Assembly (NCBI GenBank): GCA_012845835.1 | Contig: JABAKD010000023.1 | Span: forward strand, 15,186,702 to 15,250,701 | From: Undaria pinnatifida | Taxonomy: Eukaryota > Sar > Phaeophyceae > Laminariales > Alariaceae | Reading direction: 5' to 3' | DNA length: 64,000 nt | Part shown: piece after piece, positions 21,749-32,420 of the stretch | Layout: each line of letters starts with the position of its first letter | How positions within the stretch are numbered: position 1 is the first letter of the stretch | Made by a program: the position numbers and the translations under genes | The notes under the pieces: generated by a model | Database searches by the model: none | Told to the model about the DNA's origin: nothing | What the model saw: only the letters and a program-made list of their open reading frames with translations

Positions 21749-24700
21749 CTAGTCGGCCTGGTACCTTGCTACCCTGTCTGCGGTCTCCTTCCTACTTTCT
21801 ACCGCGGTTTCCCTTCTACTCCTCCTGTCCCCCCCCCTGCCCCCATACCCTTGTGCGGTGTTCCTTCTACCCCTCCTGCTGCCCCCCCTCCCCCCGTTCC
21901 CTTCGACACCACCCACGGCGGATGCGCGGCGCTGTCTACTCAGCTTTGCCTCATCCTCGTGCCACCTGCCCATGAACCGTTCAGCTGCTTCGAGGACCCC
22001 CCGGTACCACTTGCCCACCTTTTTTGCTGCAGTGGGCCACAGCGCGGTCCCAACTCCAAAAACTAAGGGGGAGTGTTCCGTTGATCCCTCGTTGGCTTTG
22101 AACACCCTAAGGTCCTCAGCTATGGCTCTAGGCCAAGTCTTGAGTTGTCCGCCTGGTTTCGGGTTCTCCCCACCAGCGATCGTCCCGAACATCAACCGAC
22201 GGGGCAGTCGCCCCTTGTGTTGTCGCACCAGGGCCCCGGCAAAGAAGAGCCGCCGTTTACGGATGGTCGTTTCGATGCTCTCGCATCGTGTCATCCTGAG
22301 GGCCTTCGCGTACGAGAGGGTGGTGTGGTCGGTGCGTAATCGGCGCTGGAAGCCAATGACTCGCAAAAGGACTTCGTGGTGGGCTGATCGGAGCTTGGCG
22401 AAGTGGTCCGCATTGAGGGTCCACGTCACACACCCGTACAGCAGGGTCTCAATGACCTCGACCTTCAGCATGCGGACTTTCAGACTAAGCGGGGCGGTCG
22501 TCCTGTCATACAATTCCGGGCCAAACCGTTTGAGGCATGCCCGCATGAGACGGATCCGTCGTTCGATTTCGAGCGAGAGGTCAGCGCTTTCGTGGATAAT
22601 GCCGCCTAGGTATAAAAACTGGGTCGTCTGTTTATACCTCTGGCCTGATGCTTCGATCGCGAGCGGTGGGGCGAGGGATGTCTGGTCCGGTGTTCGTAGC
22701 AGCATCGTCTCTGTCTTCTTTTCCGATACCGTGAGGCCTGCTGCTTCGAAGACAGTCACGATGACTGTCATCATTTTAGCAAGGCCTTCCGCCGACTTCG
22801 AAACAATTCCTGCGTCATCTGCGTACAACATGCCCCACACAGCCCTTTGCACGCATGCCAACGGTTCCTCTTTTCCGACTGCACTGCCCTCTTCGAGGTG
22901 AACCAAATCCCTTACGATGCTTTCGTCTTTGCTGAAGCGTACCAGCACGACGTGTATCGCAGCAGCGAAGAACACGTTGAACAGTAACGGTGATAGCACG
23001 CAGCCTTGCCGCAGCCCCTGGGTGACATTAAACGAATCCGAGTGCTCGCCGTCATCCGCACGCACGCGAGCCCGCATGCCTTCGTGGAAGTTGCGGATAA
23101 CTGTAAGCATCTTGGTTGGTACGCCAAGGCGTGTGAGTACCTCCCACAACAGTTCCCGGTCGACAGAGTCGTACGCTTTCTGCAGATCGATGAAGCACAT
23201 GTACAGGGGGGTTTTCCTCTGTCGTCCGAGCTCTTGCAACCGGCGCACGACAAACAGCATGTCGACCGTCGACCGTGCGGGACGGAAGCCGCACTGTTCT
23301 TCAGGAAGTATTTCTTCGGCCTCGCAGTAGTTGCTAAGGCGGGACGCAACGATTTTCAACAATATTTTGCCTGCGTGGGCAACAAGCGAGATCCCTCTGT
23401 AATTGTTGCAATCAGTTCGATCCTTTTTTTTGTGAAGGGTCTTGATGATAGCATCTTTCCATTGCTGGGGGACTTCGCCCGTTACCCACACGTTGACAAG
23501 GATATTGTGAAAACACTGGACGAAAGAGGGGTGGTCAAGTTTTAGTAGTTCGACCGGGAGACCGTCTGGTCCAACGGCTTTCCAATTTGACATGCCCTTA
23601 ATCGCATCCATCATCTCGCCCATGGATGGTTCATCTCCAAGCGATAGTTTAAGCGGTCGCGGTGGCAAGAGGTCGATGATCGTGGGATCGAGTTTCAGCG
23701 ATTTCGTGTTCAAGAGTTTGTGGTAGTGCCCCGCCCATCGTTCACGAATTCGCGCTTGATCCCGCAACAACGTGCCATCCTCGTCCATAATAAACTGCTC
23801 GCTCCTCGCTTTTGTACCTTGCAATCCCACCGTACTCTTCAGGTGCTTGTAGAACCCTCGTTGATCGTTACTCGCTAGGAGTCTCTCGGTTTCGGCGAGG
23901 TACTCTTCAAAGTACGCTTGTACTCCTGCGGCAACCACTTCCTGCAGATTCGCACACGCAGATCTCAATTTCTTCCACGCTACACTATCTCGGGGGTTGG
24001 CACGCAAGAACTGTCTCGCATCGTCCCTCGCTGTCCATGCTACTCTGAAAGCGGCCGAAGTTTCGGCAGGCTCGCACCAACCATGCCGGCGGTGGCGACG
24101 TGGTGGAGGTGGCACCTCTTTCTCTACAGCATCGATGATAGTCGTGGTGAAAAACTCAACCATGCCAGACGTGTTACGGGGCTGGAAAGGTTGGTTGAGA
24201 GTGGAAACAACCCTCGCGATTACTCGTTGGCGACGCTTTCCGTCGGATAAAAAAAGCTGCCTATCGAATTCTCGGCGTTTTGGGGGTTTCAGCATTTTTC
24301 TGTTGGACGAAAAGTGACCACTAAGTCGGACCTTGATGTACACAATGTTGTGGTCTGAATCGGCCTTAGCTGGTGGCGGAGGCTGTGGGATGACTTTAAC
24401 ATCATGTACTCTAGGTCGATGGGCTTGGCGGGTTAGGATGTAGTCTATCCTCTTACGGTCATTCGGGCTGGTGCCGTTGTACGTATGCGATATCCCACCC
24501 TTGCGCGTGCTGAAAAATGTGTTGGTGAGAGCTAGCTTGCAATTGGTAGCGAACGACAAAAGTCGTTTGCCATTATCGCTACGAGCATCTCGTCCGTATG
24601 CTCCAAGCACCCTACTTTCATCATCACCGCACCCTTCCATCCTCTGCCCAGTTCGCGCGTTAGCATCCATCAGTACAAACAAACACTCTTTAGTGGGGAT

Positions 24701-25486
24701 CTGTTCAACCAGGTCCTCCAGCTTTTGCCAGAAAATACCTTTCAGCTTGGTGTCTTTGGTATAATCAGTTGGGGCGTACGCAACGACGAAATTAACAGCA
24801 TCGCATCGACCATCCAACTCAAAGCGCATAGACATAAGCCGTTCGTCAATGAACTGCTGGGTGAACCTAGACTTACGGCATATTGAGTCCTTAACTGCTA
24901 GACCTACTCCGTACAGCCCTTGCCTCGCTGCTGTTTTTTCCTGACCTGAGCAAAAAACTTGGTATCCAGCTGCACTGAATCTCGTGTTGCCGGGCCGTCG
25001 AGTTTCCTGCAGGCCAATGAAGTCACAGCCGAGTTGCTGGCCTTTCGCCAGTACACGCTCGTCATGCCCATACCCGTTCTTCCCCTTTACGGCCAGGGTA
25101 CGCACGTTGTAGGTCGCTACCGCCACAAGTGCCGCCTTCCGTCTCTTACGAGTCTCGCGTGCTGCTTTCTCGGCCAGCCGACGAGAGGCTCGTCCCCTCC
25201 TCCGTTTCTGTTTCTGTTGTTTCTTTTTTCTCTCTATTAATGTGATGATTGTGGCTCTCCGTTTCGTAGCCCGGTTCGCGCCTTGGTTTCCGCTGGCTGG
25301 GTGCAGCCGTCCCAGCCAACGCCGACACTCCCATCCTTCCTGTCGTGCATGCGTACCCACGCGGTGGCCAGCCTCTCCACTCCCCAAGCTGCCCACGCTG
25401 CGCTCTCTGCTGTGGTGATGTACCCGTCCTGCCCCGGGGATGAACTCCTCGGCGTCGGGGTTAAAAAGAAAACCCATCACCACCAC
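21749..25486 (-). CDS. LINE-type ORF: AP endonuclease plus reverse transcriptase
   Basis: An uninterrupted 1245-residue ORF of a non-LTR retrotransposon. A very basic segment with KKKQQKQKRRRGRASRR near residues 90-105 precedes an AP-like endonuclease at about 120-395 (ATYNVRTL, GLQETRRPG with the metal-binding Glu, VLMDANARTG, terminal SDHN). The RT spans about 660-960, with NNYRGISLV near 692, GFRPARSTVDMLF, FIDLQKAYDSVDR, GLRQGCVLSPLLFNVFF and the catalytic YADD near 885. The C-terminus is basic and Gly/Arg-rich with repeated GG.RR.RR.TA motifs. It nicks target DNA and primes reverse transcription there. I see no ORF1 and no terminal zinc knuckle, so it is a single-ORF LINE. The frame is intact, suggesting recent activity. 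Confidence 0.93.
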   Translation of the reverse strand: MVVMGFLFNPDAEEFIPGAGRVHHHSRERSVGSLGSGEAGHRVGTHARQEGWECRRWLGRLHPASGNQGANRATKRRATIITLIERKKKQQKQKRRRGRASRRLAEKAARETRKRRKAALVAVATYNVRTLAVKGKNGYGHDERVLAKGQQLGCDFIGLQETRRPGNTRFSAAGYQVFCSGQEKTAARQGLYGVGLAVKDSICRKSRFTQQFIDERLMSMRFELDGRCDAVNFVVAYAPTDYTKDTKLKGIFWQKLEDLVEQIPTKECLFVLMDANARTGQRMEGCGDDESRVLGAYGRDARSDNGKRLLSFATNCKLALTNTFFSTRKGGISHTYNGTSPNDRKRIDYILTRQAHRPRVHDVKVIPQPPPPAKADSDHNIVYIKVRLSGHFSSNRKMLKPPKRREFDRQLFLSDGKRRQRVIARVVSTLNQPFQPRNTSGMVEFFTTTIIDAVEKEVPPPPRRHRRHGWCEPAETSAAFRVAWTARDDARQFLRANPRDSVAWKKLRSACANLQEVVAAGVQAYFEEYLAETERLLASNDQRGFYKHLKSTVGLQGTKARSEQFIMDEDGTLLRDQARIRERWAGHYHKLLNTKSLKLDPTIIDLLPPRPLKLSLGDEPSMGEMMDAIKGMSNWKAVGPDGLPVELLKLDHPSFVQCFHNILVNVWVTGEVPQQWKDAIIKTLHKKKDRTDCNNYRGISLVAHAGKILLKIVASRLSNYCEAEEILPEEQCGFRPARSTVDMLFVVRRLQELGRQRKTPLYMCFIDLQKAYDSVDRELLWEVLTRLGVPTKMLTVIRNFHEGMRARVRADDGEHSDSFNVTQGLRQGCVLSPLLFNVFFAAAIHVVLVRFSKDESIVRDLVHLEEGSAVGKEEPLACVQRAVWGMLYADDAGIVSKSAEGLAKMMTVIVTVFEAAGLTVSEKKTETMLLRTPDQTSLAPPLAIEASGQRYKQTTQFLYLGGIIHESADLSLEIERRIRLMRACLKRFGPELYDRTTAPLSLKVRMLKVEVIETLLYGCVTWTLNADHFAKLRSAHHEVLLRVIGFQRRLRTDHTTLSYAKALRMTRCESIETTIRKRRLFFAGALVRQHKGRLPRRLMFGTIAGGENPKPGGQLKTWPRAIAEDLRVFKANEGSTEHSPLVFGVGTALWPTAAKKVGKWYRGVLEAAERFMGRWHEDEAKLSRQRRASAVGGVEGNGGRGGSRRGRRNTAQGYGGRGGDRRSRRETAVESRKETADRVARYQAD

Positions 25487-26369
25487 CCCACGCGGTCCTT
25501 AGAGTGAGCAGTTCACTAGCCAGACCGCGCAAGGTTCCCTCTCTACCCAGCCCGAGGCTCGATGCCCGTGTGACTGCCGCTAGACCGCTGCAGGTCCTCG
25601 CGGGCTTCCTCGGCCCACCCCAAGGACGGGGCAGGCCGAAGGCAGGTTGTAGATGGTGTACAGTCAGTTGCAGGTAGTGGACTTTAGCTTTATGAAAATA
25701 CATCATATGAACTGTCGCGTTTCTGTCTAGGCTTTGTCTTGATTCTAGAGTGGTACAGCAGCAGTAGTTGACTGACGTAGCGATGCTCGAGCGATGACAT
25801 GTTATTATTTGAGGCTGTGAGACGATCATTTTCTTTCGAATTCTTTGCGGTCTAGTATTAGTTTTTCGCGTTAAATCATAGCAAAGGGCAGAGTAGCTTG
25901 AGCAGAGGGGCGGGCAGGATAAATGCTTGTGCCTGTCCCCCAGCCCCTCTGGCCCCAACAACCGGCAAATGTGGTTGCGTGTGGTATGGTAGCTCTGCTG
26001 GTCAACATATTACTAGGCACGGGATGCAGGGTGCTTGACGGGTGATGATAGATGATGTCAGCAGTAGCTAGCGCTTGCTTGCGACAGCCATATTTTCTGT
26101 CTGTCGTATGTAAAGCAGTTTAGTACTTTGATTCATTTTCAATCAACCATTTTTCCTCACGCATCAAAGAGGGAAGGAATTGAGAACGAATTCGCCATCT
26201 CCGAAAGATAATACTCCGGAGTATTTGATTTCGGTTGTGTGCCGAGTATTTTCCTAACAAACTTCCTGGTACGATATCGTACGTCATCCGGTTTTACAGA
26301 TAAATTGGTGACGGCTGATGGCTGTAGGGGTATCGTTAGTACCAGTAGTACTATATTTTAGGTACGTGT
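25487..26369. other. LINE 5' region and unassigned sequence
   Basis: The LINE 5' UTR should begin just right of 25486, but its end is not defined. The right flanking repeat is at 25724-25761. A 16-bp perfect palindrome (aatactccggagtatt) sits at 26210-26225. No gene is recognised. Confidence 0.5.
25724..25761. repeat. 38-bp flanking repeat, right copy
   Basis: Partner of the repeat at 20617-20654; 34 of 38 positions agree by eye. It lies about 240 bases beyond the LINE start codon. Confidence 0.6.
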
Positions 26370-26760
26370 AGTGGTACTCCGAGTGGGGGATGCGTGGTTG
26401 GTCGGTGTTGGGAAGCGTGCTCCTCATGGGTTCCGGTGCCCTTGTTTGGTCTTCTCTCCTAATGGCTCGCTGGATAGACTCAAAAGCTTATACATTATTT
26501 CCTCTACATTAAACTCTAAAAGACAGACAAAACATGCCTTTGGCACATGGTAGCGCAGGACAAAGCAAGTAGAGCAGGTAGAGCAGGTAGTGAGATGTGG
26601 GGCGTCCTGCTTGTCCCATCATCGTCACCTACATTATCGCCCATCTATGATGGCCTTGACGTGAATGTAACATCTAAAGTCACGTGGTTTCACCTCAACC
26701 ATGACATGGCTTCACGTCGAATCTATAAAGCTATCCTTCTACGGAGGGCACTCCATTACA
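26370..26760 (-). repeat. putative 3' LTR of copy A2, left end undefined
   Basis: On the minus strand an LTR would start with TGTAATGGAGTG at base 26760, right after the purine tract at 26761-26773. Apart from the last few dozen bases it does not resemble the LTR of A1 or A3, although the interior of A2 is about 95% like A1. The left end is a guess. Confidence 0.4.
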
Positions 26761-26772
26761 CTAGGCCACCCT

Positions 26773-26860
26773 GAATAGTCGTAGATGCAGGTCACCTGCC
26801 CATCAAAGAATGTCAAGAAAACATCCAGAATTGGGAAGGGGATCGAAGATGCGGCTATTC
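26773..26860. other. conserved stem next to LTR junction, copy A2
   Basis: GAATAGTCG (26773-26781) and CGGCTATTC (26852-26860), identical to copy A1. Confidence 0.4.
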
Positions 26861-29800
26861 GAAACAAACGAAAATGAGGCTATAGATTCCCCCACACCTC
26901 GTAATAATGAGGCTTAAACGCCTCATTGCAAGATATGCAACCCTATGATGGAGCTCACAACCGTGAGAGCTCGAGAAAGGGTATGTACCTACGGTATACC
27001 AGTAGCAATCGGCCTACGAAAACACGAAGGGCGTGGCCACTGAGCGCAAGGATGCGAAGGGGGCCAAAGAAGAAGGTATAGACGCGGAAACCAAGTCAGA
27101 AGAGAAGAAGGGAACACGTGTCACGCTGTGGAGGCCAGACGAGTTTACGGCCTGAAGCGTAGTGCCGAAGGGGCGGGCGGTCGGTCCATTTGCCGAAAGA
27201 CAAGAGAGAAATAAAGGAACACTGCCTAACAGAACATCAGAGTCCGCTACGTTGGACATGGACACCTGACGTGGGGCCATCGCTTGGACGGTGAAAGAGA
27301 AACAACCAAGACGCGAAGAAGTACGCAAGCGTCGGGCCATTAATCGAAAGGCAGAAGAGAAAGAGCCTGAAACAAGAGAAAAAAAAAAACAGTGCCTAAA
27401 ATAATGTCAGGGTCCGCAAGGTTGGACCTGGGAGGCTGACGTGGGACCATTGGTCGAAAGGCAAAACTATAAATAACCAGTACGCTGATGTGTAACGGAA
27501 GCACAGGGGCCGTAACGTGGGACCTAGGAGGCCAGCATAAGGCCCTTGGTCGAACTGTAGAACGGAAAACCGAGGCTACCAAAACAAATCGCGAAAACGC
27601 AGTGAAAGACAACACCGCAGTGAAATACAACACCTAAACAGTGGCACAGAAAACACCAAAATGATGGTACTGGAGGCGCGTGAGATACGCCGGAAAGCTT
27701 CACCGGGGGGCAACAGTGGAGTACCCTTGAAAGCTATCTGGGTACAGTGCCATGAAAACGGGAAGAAATATGTGGTGAGGTCACCTAGCCAAAGCTATAC
27801 GCAAACAAGGACGAAACTGAAACGTAGACACCAGAAAGACGGAAGGCACTATCGGAAGCCGGAAAGAGAGTCGACATATGACACCTTGAGAGGCTAACTA
27901 ATAACGGGAGCAATGCCAGCAAACGTAGCGAGGCTATTCAACCATAACAAAGCAAGCCAAAAACGGGGTCAACACGAGGATACTCGTTTAGCTCGAAGCA
28001 GCGCTGAAAGTGTCTAGCTCCAGAAAGAACGCAGGGAACAGAGAAGAAATTATGAAGCAAGCCGCAGCTAGGTACTATACGTCGGGAACGCGGGGTCGCT
28101 AACGTGGAGCAACCCTAAAAAGGTAACCGAGAAAAATGCACGCAAAAACAGGAAAAAGGCAAATCGTGTCGTAGCAACGTACTGCAGTCTGACAAAAAGA
28201 AGGAGAGTCCATAGAAAGGGACCTTGAAAGGCTGCTTTAAGAAAACGGGCAACACTAGGTACGTAGCGAAGGAATTTCTCCGAGAACGATTTCGCCGAAA
28301 AAAAAACCAACACGAAAGGGGGTCAACAGGGAACGATCTATATGGGCTGCGAAGCCAAACTGGAGTCAAAACGTGGGCCCGATGCGTCAAGTACGCCAAC
28401 AAGCCAAGAGCAAAACGGGGGCCAAGAGGGGACGGCCTGTGGACTGCACAGTCCCGACGGGCTGTAAACCCATGATTAAGGCCGGTGTAGTTGGACCCTA
28501 TGGGCAGGTATGCCGAAAAGAAACAAGAAAAAGGGGAGACCTGTTGGCTGCAAAGCCAAGACGGGGATCAGCGTGATTGGACCGTAGGGACATGGGTGCC
28601 GAGAAAAAAAGGTAAGAAATAGTGGTCCAGGGGAATAGATCCGCTGGCTACAAAGCAAGAACGGAGCCCGACAGCAAGGGGCTCTTAGGGGCAGGTACAA
28701 CCAAACAAAGTAGTGGCCAAAGAGAACCGACAGATGGGCTGGAGAGTCAGCACGGGACCGCTAAAGTGGAACCTAAGGGGGGCTCTCAATGTGAAGCCAG
28801 TGGTCGACGACATGGGACCATAGACAGTAGCAATAGCTGGAATGCCGTAATACCAAGTGGCTGGGGCTAAAGTGCAGCGACGTCAGTCGTGGGAAGAAGT
28901 ACGCCAAGAAGCAAGAAAGGTCCAACAACAAAAAGGAGGGATGCCAAGGGGCAAGGAAAGTCCAACAGCAACAAGAACGGAGGTAATGCCTCGCGAAAAA
29001 CGAAGCGAATAACGCGGAAAGCATCCACGTTGTCACCAATCGCATAAGGCGAGGTGGGAACGACACGATAGAAAACCTCGACATGGTTCGGAAACGCCAT
29101 GGTTCCTCGGTGTGCACGAAACGTGGGCAGGCTACATCGGCGGTAGAAGGCGGAAGCAAAACCACAAAGGCGAACACTCGCCGTATTGTAGAAAATTGGA
29201 ACAACTTGGGCGCGAGTTCAGGATCAAGGCGCCCATGAAGGTCACCGAAAAACGAACAAGTGCCATACTTTGAATGCGGCAAAGACAGAAGGCATACTAC
29301 TACGTTAAAACGTTGTTGGGGGCTCAATGATACTGAGACTGTAAGGGAATACTTTGGGGGGCCACAAGGCGATAACACTGACGATACTGGTAACTACCAG
29401 GTAGAATTGTACTGAGACAGTAGGGTCCAAAGCTAATACGCGCACTAAGCGTTCACGAAAAAATTCTCCCAGAAGAAAGGAGATAAGGCTACTACGGTCG
29501 GTCGTTTGCTGCGCACAGCGATAACCACTGAGGAGCAAGCGTGCCCAGAAATACCAAAAAAGAAAACAAATAATACCCGCGTTGCATGGACGCAAAAGCG
29601 GAATGTATCGGTTCCGAAAATTCACGAACGCCAGAGTCGGGAGGAAATACGTTCCGAAAACGCACACACTGCAGAGAGGAGGGGGTGTACGTTCCCATCC
29701 GGCACATAGTGCAGGGGGAGGGGAAACCAAGATAGAAAAACCGAGCTAACACGATATTAATTTCAACCCATACCGTGAGAACGGTAAAAACAGGGTCTTA

Positions 29801-30239
29801 ACACAACGGAGAGCTCAGAAACTCTGCGAAAGAGCACGCACATGGTGCAGACGATATCTCGGCTGAGAAGGAATCAGGCGAAACTATTACGATATCGCGG
29901 GCTGATACCGTAAGCCGGACAGAGGAAGGGGGCAAATGACGTACAACTCTAAAAAATGCTAGCGGGGCGCATGCACAACGTGCAAGCGAAGTTCAGGCTA
30001 ATGAGGATCAAGCGAAACTACCATGGTTTCGGGGGATGATACTATAAAGAAGCTTAGAGAGGGGGGGGGTCGTGAACAAACGACGGACCCGAAAATACTA
30101 GCAAAAAGTTGATGTCGGGAAACTCTGAAAATGTGGCCGACTATAAAGCCATTCCTGTTGGAAACTAAGCCACGAAAAATGGGGGAAAACATACGCGAAA
30201 GCACTTGGATGTCCAATCGAGACGAGGGGACTTGTGCAG

Positions 30240-30600
30240 GGCGATACGACGCAGACAAGGTGGACAACACACCTCAACAAGCACCTACGACGTGCGTAGG
30301 GCAGAAAACAGAGGAAGGGCCAGAGCACATACCACGTATACCACAGTGGTAACAGAACAAATACGACGCCTCAAGGATGACGTACGTAGTGCAAAAGGGT
30401 CGGGGAAGGGCTAAGACATATATGCCATAGCGGTAAGAATCCAAATATGACGCCTCAATAAGTACCAATGACGTACGTAGTGCAAAAGGCAGAAGAAGAG
30501 CCAAGATGGGCATACCACAGCAGGTTTGGAGCCATATACGATGCCCAAATATGCACCTATTCCGTACGTAGTGCAGAAAGCGAGAGAAAGGTCAACAAAA
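30240..30600. repeat. tandem repeat, unit about 95-110 bp (A2)
   Basis: Counterpart of 3680-4060. One unit around 30360-30390 is shortened: cacctatgacgtacg is reduced to a fused caaggatgacgtacg. Confidence 0.6.
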
Positions 30601-32049
30601 AAAAATTACCATAGCGGGTTTGCGGAGTGCGAAACAAGAATACGCTAAACCGACGAGAGGAAACGAAAACACGGCAGGTTTGAGCCAAGTTACGAAAACA
30701 GGGCAAGCTGAACCGGCACAACAGGAAAACGGAGCCATCTTAACTTTTCGGCCTGGTTACGAAAATGGAGCCAGCTAAATCAGTGGCTGGAAGGCCAGGG
30801 TAGCACACCGACGCAAGCACGCAAACATATGTGCTCGTCAAAAGTGGAACAGCCCGAAAAGTCAGGGTATCACACCGACACAAGCACGCGAACATATGTG
30901 CTGTTCAAAAGTGTGACTACCCGAAAAGTCAAGGCAAAGAAGAGGCACCTTGAAAAGAACTGAACAACAAAATCAAACCCAAAAAAGAAAATCAAGAAGC
31001 CAATGCGCACGAAACAAATCCCATAAAAAAAAAAAAAAACTCAAGAAGGAACTAAAAAAACACGGTTAGGGGGAGGGACAACAAGGCAAAAGGGTAAGTG
31101 AGACTCAACGCGATAATACCCTGGCTGCAGATATCCCTGTCGCGTGGCGTGGTAGGCACGCTGGTCCGTAGATGGTGCTCCGCGAAGATGTACAGTAGAC
31201 ACGCCGTAGGTTAATGTTGGAACCGGGTGGTGTAGGGTCTGACGAAAAATCCGATGAAACGCGGCTGGTGGTCGTACTAGGCTGTGCTGCAGCGCTCCGA
31301 TCGCGAGACAGTGACGTCGTGGTGTTCGCGGAAGACGTGGTAGGAGCGCTGGAGACGGATGATGGTCCAGTAGAACGCGTTGAAAAGCTCCAAGCACGAA
31401 CCGGTGAGGACGGGTTGTTTGCGGACGATGCGGTCGGAGCTCTTTGACGGAAGAAGACGAGGCTGCAGTAGCTCAGCATGGTAGGTTGAAGAAGGTGGCG
31501 GATAGCGTACGCGGTAGTGAAATGTGCGTGTTCCGCAGCGTACATGTAGGCGCAAGCGTTGACGCTGTAGTAGTCCTTTAAAGTGAGCCTGTGGAGATGC
31601 CTGCGGTTCTCGCGGTGGTGGAGTTCGCTTTGTACGCGGCGAGGATACTGGCGTGGTTGCTGGAATAGGCGGTAGAGAAGACCCGAAGTTGCCGGCGATG
31701 GCTGTGATGCCGGGGCGGTTAGTAGCGGACTGAAGGAGCAAACCTACCGGCGCGGTGGCTGCAGGAGTCGGCGAAATATGTCCCAGCTGGTCGGCGCTGA
31801 CGATGCGATGACGCCGGAGTCGGTGGTAGTGGCCAAGGAGAGGGCGCCTCGCCGCTGGTAGCGGTTTGAAGCGGCAGGCCCATCGGTGCATGGCTGCAGA
31901 AGTTGGTGAAATAATTCCCAGATTGTCGGAGTAGATGGTGGCGACAACGCCGGGGCCGGTGGTAGTGGCCAAAAAGAAAAGGCTGCCTTGACGTTGGTAG
32001 TGGCTTGAAGGAGAAAGACATCGAATGATGAAGTCGCGGAAGGCGAAGG

Positions 32050-32420
32050 TGGAGCTCAGGTGAAAGGTGTAGCTCTGACAAAGGTGGAGCTCTGGTCGCG
32101 AAGCTCGGGTGACGACGAAGCTCTGGTGAAACGTGGAACTCCGGTGAACGTGGAGCTCTGGTCGCGAAGCTCAGGTGACGATGGAGCTCAGGTGACGATG
32201 GAGCTCTGGTGGCAAATCTCAGGTGACGATGGAGCTCTGGTGAAAGGTGGAACTCCGTTGAAGGTGGAGCTCTGGTCGCGAAGCTCAGGTGACGACGAAG
32301 CTCAGGTGACGATGGAGCTCAGGTGGCAAAGCTCAGCTGACGACGAAGCTCAGGTGACGATGGAGCTCTGGTGGCAAAGCTCAGCTGACGACAAAGTTCA
32401 GGTGACAATGGAGCTCTGGT
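32050..32420. repeat. minisatellite with ggtgacgatggagctctgg-type units (A2)
   Basis: Counterpart of 5478-5820 with more units. The plus frame 32060-32638 stays open and gives a peptide with repeats such as VELWSRSSGDDEA and QVTMELWWQSSADD. Periodicity alone explains the open frame. Confidence 0.7.
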
